From Sarcomyxa edulis (lineage: Eukaryota; Basidiomycota; Agaricomycetes; Agaricales; Mycenaceae): DNA of 64,000 nucleotides. The position numbers and the translations under genes are program-made. The notes under the pieces are model-generated. The model had not been told where the DNA came from, ran no database searches, and saw only the letters and a list, made by a program, of their open reading frames with translations. The stretch is from the NCBI GenBank assembly GCA_009761415.1, contig QUOL01000001.1, positions 1,674,001 to 1,738,000 on the forward strand, in the 5' to 3' direction. Positions 57,003-64,000 of the stretch are shown here, piece after piece (position 1 is the stretch's first letter; each line of letters begins with the position of its first letter).

Positions 57003-60000
57003 ATGTTCAAGCTCAAGACTCTCGTAGCCTTGGCAGCTGCCACCATAGCACCCTTGGCGTATGCTGTCTCTTCTCAGACATATACGTGGAAGAATGTCAA
57101 AATCGGTGGTGGAGGCGGATTTGTTCCCAGTATAGTGTTCAACCCGAGTAACTATTTTTGTACTTTTTGTATCGTGGTCATGCTAACATATTGAATCAAT
57201 CACAGAGGAGAAAGGTCTCGCGTACGCTCGTACGGATATTGGCGGCGCTTACAAGCTAAATGCGGACGATACTTGGACCCCGCTGCTCGATTTCGCTGAT
57301 AATGCCCGATGGGATTATTGGGGTACCGACGCTCTCGCAACCGACCCTGTTGATACGAACAGGCTATACCTAGTGAGTCTCGATAGATCATACTACGAGA
57401 CTTCAATACTGATATGTATACGGGAAGGCTGTGGGGATGTATACCAACTCTTTTGATCCTAACAATGGAAATATATTGATATCCACTGACCATGGTACCA
57501 CGTGAGACATCTTTATCTCTCTTTTATATATGATACTTACCCGCGATTAGATGGACTGCTTCGCCTCTACCGTTCAAAGTTGGAGGTAACATGCCGGGAC
57601 GAGGTGAGTGCTTGGATCGAGTCCGTATTCACCCTGCTAAATCCATCGCTCAGGAATGGGCGAGGTCAGAATGAGATCTCAAAACTAATCTAGACCCACG
57701 ACTCACATTCTTGTGATGTAGCGTCTGGCCATTGATCCTAACAGCAATGGCATCCTCTTCTTCGGTGCCAGAAGTGGCCACGGTCTCTGGAAATCCACGG
57801 ATTTTGGCGCGACTTGGACGCAGGTGAAATCCTTCCCCAGCGTTGGTACGCATCAGTATCCGCTGCATTCATATGTAGTCTCAATCTTTGCTTAGGAACT
57901 TATGTTCCCGATCCAACTGACACCACCGGATATAACAGCGATATAATTGGTATGAGCAGTCCATTTATATGTCGTCCCGTATAGTTTTAATGAACACCTA
58001 ATTTAAGGAATTGCTTGGGTGACATTTGATTCTACCTCCGGCACTTCCGGAAAGGCGACTCCACGCATCTTCGTAGGTGTCGCCAATAAAGGAGCCAACA
58101 GTGTCTTTGTCACCAACGACGGTGGCTCTACTTGTACGTCTCCAAACGGTGGGGAGATAACTGTCTGACCCATATGATCCTTTCTAGGGAGCGCTGTTGC
58201 TGGTCAACCGACTACATACCTCCCTCACAAAGGAGTTCTCTCTCCGGCGGAGAAGGTCTTATATGTTTCTTATAGCGACGGAGCAGGACCCTACGATGGT
58301 GTCTTGGGTCAAGTCTTCAGGTACGACATTACCTCTTCGGCCTGGACGGATATCTCTCCAGTGACTGGCACAGGTACGATGAATTTGATCAATCACCCTT
58401 CAAACACGCATTGAAGCACGACATGCAGATGATTATTTTGGATTTGGAGGCTTGACTGTAGATCTTCAACGGCCCGGAACACTGATGGTTGGTGCGTGAA
58501 GCTGAACCCCAACATCTTACCATTGGATACTCAAATGGGAACCTTTCAAGCCGCCCTGAATAGTTGGTGGCCAGAAGGGCAAATCTACAGGTCGACTGAT
58601 AGTGGCGCCACATGGTCGGTAAGTGGCTGTCATGCTTTATTCATCATACATCGATACTGAGACGAATTAAAGCCGATTTGGGATTGGGCGTCGTACCCTA
58701 CGATGAATCTTTACTTCAGCTACTCCGATAGCCTTGCCCCGTGGCTCGGCCAAAACTCAGACGAGAATGTTGTTGGTGTTCTACAGGTCGGCTGGATGAT
58801 GGAAGGTAAGGACATTCCTCCAACGTAGCTCATCAAGCTCAGTGTTATGATATTCAAGGTCTGTCCATCGACCCGTTCGACTCCAACCACTGGCTGTATG
58901 GTACTGGTGCAACCATCTATGGAGGAAGGGACCTCCTCAACTGGGACACGGCACACAATGTCACTCTCAAGTCTATGGCAGATGGAATCGAAGAAACTAG
59001 CGTGCAAGGACTGATTTCACCTCCAACCGGACCTTCTTTGCTCTCGGCTGTCGGTGACATCGGAGGTCAGTGAGCTTTAACTGCATGTTACAGCTTCTGT
59101 GAACACCAGGTTTTGCTTCCTTTCAGGTTTCGTCCACAACAGCCTGGCTGTAGCTCCGAGCACTGGCTTCATCAACCCCACGTGGGCCACTACAGCTGAT
59201 ATCGATTTTGCGGGCAACAATCCAACCAACATCGTCCGTATCGGTACTGGTGATAGGTATATTGCTCTTTGTCTACTGCATCATGAGCCTTCTGATGCCT
59301 TGCCATCAGCTCGACGGGAAAACAAGTCGCTATTTCCACTGATTCAGGAAACACCTGGTGAGTGTTTGAGCCATACCGACTTAGATGAGTTATTGACGCA
59401 AATAATCGTTCTAGGTCTCAAGACTATGGAGCAGCTGACAACGTCACTGGTGGTAAAGTTGCATTCTCCGCCAACGGAGATACTGTACTATGGCGTACGA
59501 ACGGCAATGGTGTTCAGGTGTCACAATACACCAACCCGTTCACAGCAGTACCGTCCCTTCCATCTTCTGCAGCTATTGCATCCGACAAACTCAACAACTC
59601 GATCTTCTACGGTGCCGCCGGTTCATCCTTCTATCTTTCAGTCGATGGAGGTAAAACGTTCTCCGCTAAAGGATCCCTCGGTACTTCTACATCCCCCGTC
59701 AAAATCGTCGTCAACCCTTCGGTCACTGGTGATGTGTGGGTTAGCACTGACACAGGGCTTTTTCATTCTACCAACTTGGGCACCTCGTTCACTACCATCG
59801 CGGGAGTGACTTCGGCATGGGCAATCGCGCTCGGCGCTCCCGCCAAAGCTGGAGGATATCCTGCTCTGTTCGCGTCAGCTAGTATCAGTGGCACTGTTGG
59901 TGTCTTCAGATCCGACGATACGGGCGTGAATTGGGTCCAGATCAACGACGCTGCGCATGGTTTCGGTTCAGCGAGTGCTAATGTCCTTACTGCTGACCCT

Positions 60001-60514
60001 AGGATTTATGGCCGGTATGTGCTGCTGATATACTCTTCCAAATGCTTGATGACTGATCCTCGATGTTCATCTAGTGTATACATCGGTACCAACGGCCGTG
60101 GCATCTTCTACGGCGATGTAGCTGGTGCAGCTCCAGCACCCACAGCTACGTCCTCGTCCACTACCGTCAGCAGTACATCCTCGAAGCCAACGACTACAAC
60201 CGTCACATCCACTTCATCGAAGGCGACCACTACGACATCTCTTCCCGCTAGCACTTCCAGCTCTACCAGCTCTTCGCCTACTGGAACGCCAGCTCCAGGT
60301 TACGGTCAATGCGGAGGTCAGTCCTTTTCAGTCCTTCTGAATTTGAATGCCATATTGACAGGAGCGAAGGATCTGGGTGGACTGGACCTACGACTTGTGT
60401 TGCAGGATTCACATGCACTGTCAGCAATCCCTGTGAGTGTTTGCCATTAATCTCGAGTGTTAGCACGATACTGAGTGCTTGATAACAGTCTACTCTCAAT
60501 GCGTTCCGTCCTGA
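57003..60514 (+). CDS. secreted GH74 xyloglucanase with C-terminal CBM1
   Basis: Nineteen exons join in phase to 839 residues: 57003-57147, 57206-57372, 57428-57501, 57551-57603, 57654-57664, 57722-57845, 57896-57949, 58008-58133, 58188-58373, 58429-58491, 58551-58618, 58673-58805, 58859-59065, 59127-59256, 59310-59357, 59415-60014, 60075-60316, 60370-60432 and 60489-60514. A signal peptide precedes two seven-bladed propellers. The two DIGG motifs, YARTDIGGAYKLN (Asp59) and SAVGDIGGFVHN (about Asp467), carry the catalytic Asp pair known in GH74. Sialidase-type Asp-box repeats (STDHGTTW, STDSGATW, STDSGNTW) mark the blades. A Ser/Thr linker leads to a CBM1 (YGQCGGSGWTGPTTC...YYSQC) that binds cellulose. 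The enzyme cuts xyloglucan in plant cell walls. Exon 5 is only 11 bases. Confidence 0.93.
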
Positions 60515-60626
60515 TCACTGTCGCTGTAACGCAATTTTTCGGTGTGGCTTTTGTGTAATAAAGCTGGGTTAAATTATAGAAGCTCGTTTGAGACTCAGCG
60601 TCAAGATGTAAGCCCGCGATTCAAGG

Positions 60627-62493
60627 TTACGACTGCTTTTCTTTCTCCCAGACCTCAAGCGAGCGTGATTATATGGACTAAAAGTACATGATGATGGAAC
60701 AATGAACTCACCTCAAACAACTGTCTTCTATCGGCGACTGGGATGCCTCTGCATCCCGTAGCATCAATGCTCACCAGGTTGGAACACGCATCAATAATCG
60801 GGAAGATGCCGTCATCTCAAGTGTGTATGATATGAATGAGCAGATATATGGTTTGAGCATGTGGAATATTCTCACTTGTAAGTTTTGTTCCGGCAACATC
60901 TAAGCTTTGCAAAGATGGACAGCAGGCGATGTACGGAGACGCGTCGTCGTCTACACCGGTGTTGCTCAGTACAAGGTCTTCGAGCGGGGAGTAGACCCCG
61001 TCTTCAGGTATCAGCCCAGCGAGATCAGAGGAACGAAGCGAAGGTAGCCTCGCCAAATTCAATCTCTAGATAATCGAATGTCAGTGGGAAGACCGAGACA
61101 TAACCAGTCGTCCTCCAAACCTTGCACTTCCTTCCAACTTTACGAACAAAGTAGAACAGGGCACCGTTCCCTTTGGAAATTGTCCCAAGCTTCGTGTTTC
61201 CTACCAAGGAGATGTCTTCAAGATGCACATGTTGTTCTAATATTTCTGTCAATGCAGCGAGTGTTCCATCCGTCATCGTCATAGCAGACGAATTTCCGAT
61301 GGCGGCGCTAGTCCCTTGACCTCCACCCAAAGCTCCAAGAGCTAATGTCTTCAAGCTCGGGGATAGTTTTATAATTTCAAGAAAGTCGACGGCCCAGACT
61401 GCAGTCGAAGTAAGGGAAAGCTTTTCTAGCGAAAGACTTGGGGTGGCAATCAGATAACTAGGGCGTCGTACAGCAGTGAATGCAAGATCAAGACGTTGTA
61501 AATTCGGAGAACGCGCCACTAGAAGGCTGATAGAACTGTCCGATAGCGAGAGTTGACGAAGTTTCAGGGTGCGAAGAGAAGGCATCATGAAGTCGTCGTT
61601 CAACGCGGCTGATAATTTAGAGAATGTAGCATCCGTCTATAGGCAGAGTGAAACGTATAAGTAGACGGTCAGAACTCTAAGGAACGTGCCGACTGACCCA
61701 GTTTGGGATTCCTGCAAGTTTGAGGACCGCTAAATGATGTAGAGCGGTCAACAGCGGTACCAGAGAGACAGGGGTCACAGAGGTATAGTTCAAGTTGACC
61801 ACGGTGAGATCCGGGCACGATTTTGCCGCTGCACTGATCGTCTTTGGGCCCACTTTAGTGCATCCTCTGTAGTTGGTTGGTTCAGTACTTACTTACACGA
61901 GACGAAGCTCGTTCAGATTTACCGTAGGTTTAGGACCCTCAGAGAAGGTAGGTGCGACAAGAGAGACGCAAACAAGGTGTCTGGAAACTTTTGAAACCCG
62001 GAGAGTTCCAGCTCACGAAGGTCCGCACCGATAGTAGAGATAGCAGAGATTATAGACTTATTGACACCCGGGAGACTGCTGGTGAGGGTGATAGAAGACC
62101 CTTTGAGGAAATACTATACGTCGCCATGTATATAAGCTTTTGTAGAAGATCAACATGCGATTACCATACGGTTGCGATGAATGCATGATTGAGTAGAGTT
62201 GGACAGGACGCTCTCAACATGGCAAAAACTTTGGGTATAAGAGGATCAGGTAGAATTTTGAGGAATGGGGTTTGGGAATCCCATGCAACACCGACGAGCT
62301 GTCGAATGTTTGCGACGAACACTCTGGCGCATAGCGTAGTGAGCGCTGGGACCTTTCTCACCGGGATGAGTCGTGTAGATGCTGCAGAGGCTGAGGGATT
62401 ATCTCTTTGGGAGGAGGGCAGATCGGCATCAGAAGGAGCTCCGAAAATTAGTGCTGTTCCTGTGCGTTGTCGTTTGGAATTCGATCGCGACAT
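60627..62493 (-). CDS. leucine-rich-repeat (RNI-like) protein, possibly Rad7/F-box related
   Basis: Seven exons, 62493-62170, 62113-61923, 61866-61698, 61636-61121, 61065-60876, 60815-60712 and 60653-60627, join in phase to 506 residues. After a basic, Ser-rich N-terminus, repeats of the ribonuclease-inhibitor type run to the end: LRELELSGFQKFP, LRVLNLRGCTKVGPKTI, LTVVNLNYTSVTP, LAVLKLAGIPNW, LKLRQLSLSDSSISLL, LQRLDLAFTAVRRP, LEKLSLTSTAV, LEDLVLSNTGVDD and LQSLDVAGTKLT. There is no clear F-box, although the region around LPDPLIPKVFAMLRASC could play that role. Such proteins often recruit substrates to ubiquitin ligases (Rad7, Grr1); that is inference. It is convergent with the xyloglucanase gene, 112 bases apart. 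Confidence 0.8.
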
Positions 62494-63617
62494 ATTCGAG
62501 TAATTTGAGAATTCGAAACGTCCAAACCGAGAGATGAATCTGGTCGACCGTCACTTGACAGTTTGTGTCCGAGGAGGAGGCCAACTTTGATCCGGAATAG
62601 AAGGCGATGACGTAACATGTTGCAGCTGTTGAGACTCGAGGTCGATGGCTTCTCACCCCATTTTTCGTTCTTGACAAGGTTAATGAACGGCGACGTCGAC
62701 GATGGCAACTCTTCTACTCTCCATGGCACATCTAGGCCTTGCTATTCGAATCCCAACCACCCACTGACAGCCAAGGTCAAGTCAACTGACTCCATTGTCG
62801 ACTCAAATTGGTATGGAGCTCTGGTCGGTAACGCGTTGGAAATGTATTTCAAAATCATCTAAAGACGATCCATACCCGGGGGACAAAGCATCAATCATGT
62901 GTCTATTGGTTCGAGTAGCTTCTGGACGCTCCTGCTCTTGCTTAGGATCATCCAGGAATACTGCGATTCTCTACGATTCTGATGTCTTTCATCACCTCTG
63001 ATGATGCCAGTTCTGCAGCTGGTTTCTGATTTCTTTCCGTAACGGGTAAATAACACGTGTTGTACGTTGCCAATTCATAACGTCTCTAATACTTATTGCA
63101 TTCTATAGTCGCCAATCTACTGAGGTGATCTGCGAAGAATCGATCTCTATCTACAAGAGATAAAGCACTGGGAGCCCAATGCACTCCGTGTAAACCAATA
63201 GACTCCACGGGTCCTTGCGGAACACGAATGCCGGAACTTGCGATGATCTTTATCTTGGAGGTGGAAGAGCGGGCAGGCGTCCATTCAGATGGTATGGAGT
63301 GCCTTTGGGAAGTGGAACCCCGAGTAGCCCCACGTCTGCTTCGATGGCCTGAGAGCGGAATGAGGCATAAAAAAGGCTGCTATGATGGGACGGCGTTTGT
63401 GGCACTCAAAGTTGCTCAAAGTTGCTCAAACGTGAGAAAGTCACGCAGCCGGCAGCCGAGAATGGTCACGGGCTCATGATCGGATCTCCGGACCGGTTAA
63501 TGCCCCACCTAATTTCGAAGTTTGTGCTTCCAGGAACTGTCTTCGCGTTCGTACTCAGGTTCGAGGAATCGCGGATCTACAGGCTGTTATCTTAGCCGTG
63601 TCCTCTGCTGTCCCTGG
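62494..63617. other. intergenic, 1.1 kb without a supported gene
   Basis: Short frames occur on both strands but none is convincing. A small tandem, CAAAGTTGCTCAAAGTTGCTCAAACG, lies near 63,409. Confidence 0.4.
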
Positions 63618-63625
63618 TATAAATA
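63618..63625 (+). promoter_or_regulatory. TATA box of the sugar transporter gene
   Basis: TATAAATA, 86 bases upstream of ATG 63711. Confidence 0.55.
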
Positions 63626-63710
63626 CGCGGACGCCCATGCCCAGAACATCCCCGCATTTCTTGCAAATTATTCCCCAACACCCCGCAATCTCTGCGGGAC
63701 GACATTCACG

Positions 63711-64000
63711 ATGACAAGTTTAACTGGGAAAAAACTGTACTATACTGTAAATGCCGTCGCTGGAGTCGCCATCTTTTTGTGAGTACTACTCTACGTCTCT
63801 TCGTATGAACTGCAGTCTAATTATCGTTATTTGCAGCTTCGGTTATGACCAAGGCATGATGGGCGGTGTAAATACATCCCCGCACTACGTTGAGACTATG
63901 GGTCTTGGCTATTCTACATATGAAGGCCCTTCAGAGGGATACGTCGTTACTATCACAGAGCCTACTAGGCAAGGTGGAATCGTCAGCAGTATGTCTACCA
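63711..64000 (+). CDS. MFS sugar transporter, N-terminal part (cut by window end)
   Basis: Exon 1 is 63711-63778. Exon 2 starts at 63837 and runs past the window. The joined start contains GVAIFLFGYDQGMMGGVNTS, the first membrane span and signature of fungal hexose transporters of the sugar porter family, and the next visible piece GGIVSSMST leads into the second span. These proteins import sugars by facilitated or proton-coupled transport. Being near a xyloglucanase gene fits sugar uptake from plant polymers, but several kilobases and one unrelated gene lie between them. Confidence 0.88.

Overview
The window reads as nuclear DNA of a mushroom-forming basidiomycete (Agaricomycete type). Almost every gene is cut by introns of about 45-65 bases with GT..AG ends, intergenic gaps are short, and the gene set is fungal: a GH74 xyloglucanase with a fungal cellulose-binding tail, lysine-biosynthetic saccharopine dehydrogenase, a chromodomain-SET H3K9 methyltransferase, INO80 subunit Ies1, Elongator Elp4, mitochondrial Imp1 protease, an LRR-DH-PH Rho exchange factor and fungal amino acid transporters. 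All exon models were made by eye, by joining reading frames across GT..AG sites and checking that phases agree.

Layout. Positions 1-20,400 are rich in mobile DNA and broken genes: the 3' part of an unrecognised (perhaps HECT-like) gene; a small LTR element (2403-3687) with two identical 233-bp LTRs and a 5-bp target duplication, inserted in a coding exon; an intact DD35E integrase-type gene (4491-6465); an unknown gene; a frameshifted relic of an RNA-silencing RNA-dependent RNA polymerase (9007-9788); a decayed Ser/Thr-rich repeat protein; a recent direct duplication near 13.5 and 14.1 kb; one intact AAAP amino acid transporter (14949-16924); a Tc1/mariner-like MITE (17361-17800); and a decayed unknown gene.

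Positions 20,400-64,000 are gene-dense and mostly intact: a small MIT-domain gene, an SDR ketoreductase, a single-pass membrane protein, INO80 subunit Ies1 copy A (24226-26203), Clr4/Suv39-type methyltransferase (26617-28692), a PlsC acyltransferase, Ies1 copy B (31475-33386), a Ser/Pro-rich protein, LYS1, an SDR, IMP1 and ELP4 (divergent), the 1569-residue LRR-RhoGEF (42984-48123), an amino acid permease, a kinase-like protein, a conserved unknown protein, GH74-CBM1 xyloglucanase (57003-60514), an LRR protein and the start of an MFS sugar transporter that runs off the end.

Most neighbours look like unrelated housekeeping genes. The notable grouping is at 24-33 kb, where two diverged copies of the INO80 subunit Ies1 flank a heterochromatin H3K9 methyltransferase, beside a repeat-rich flank that holds the kind of DNA such enzymes usually silence. 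No tRNA, rRNA, CRISPR array or replication origin was recognised.
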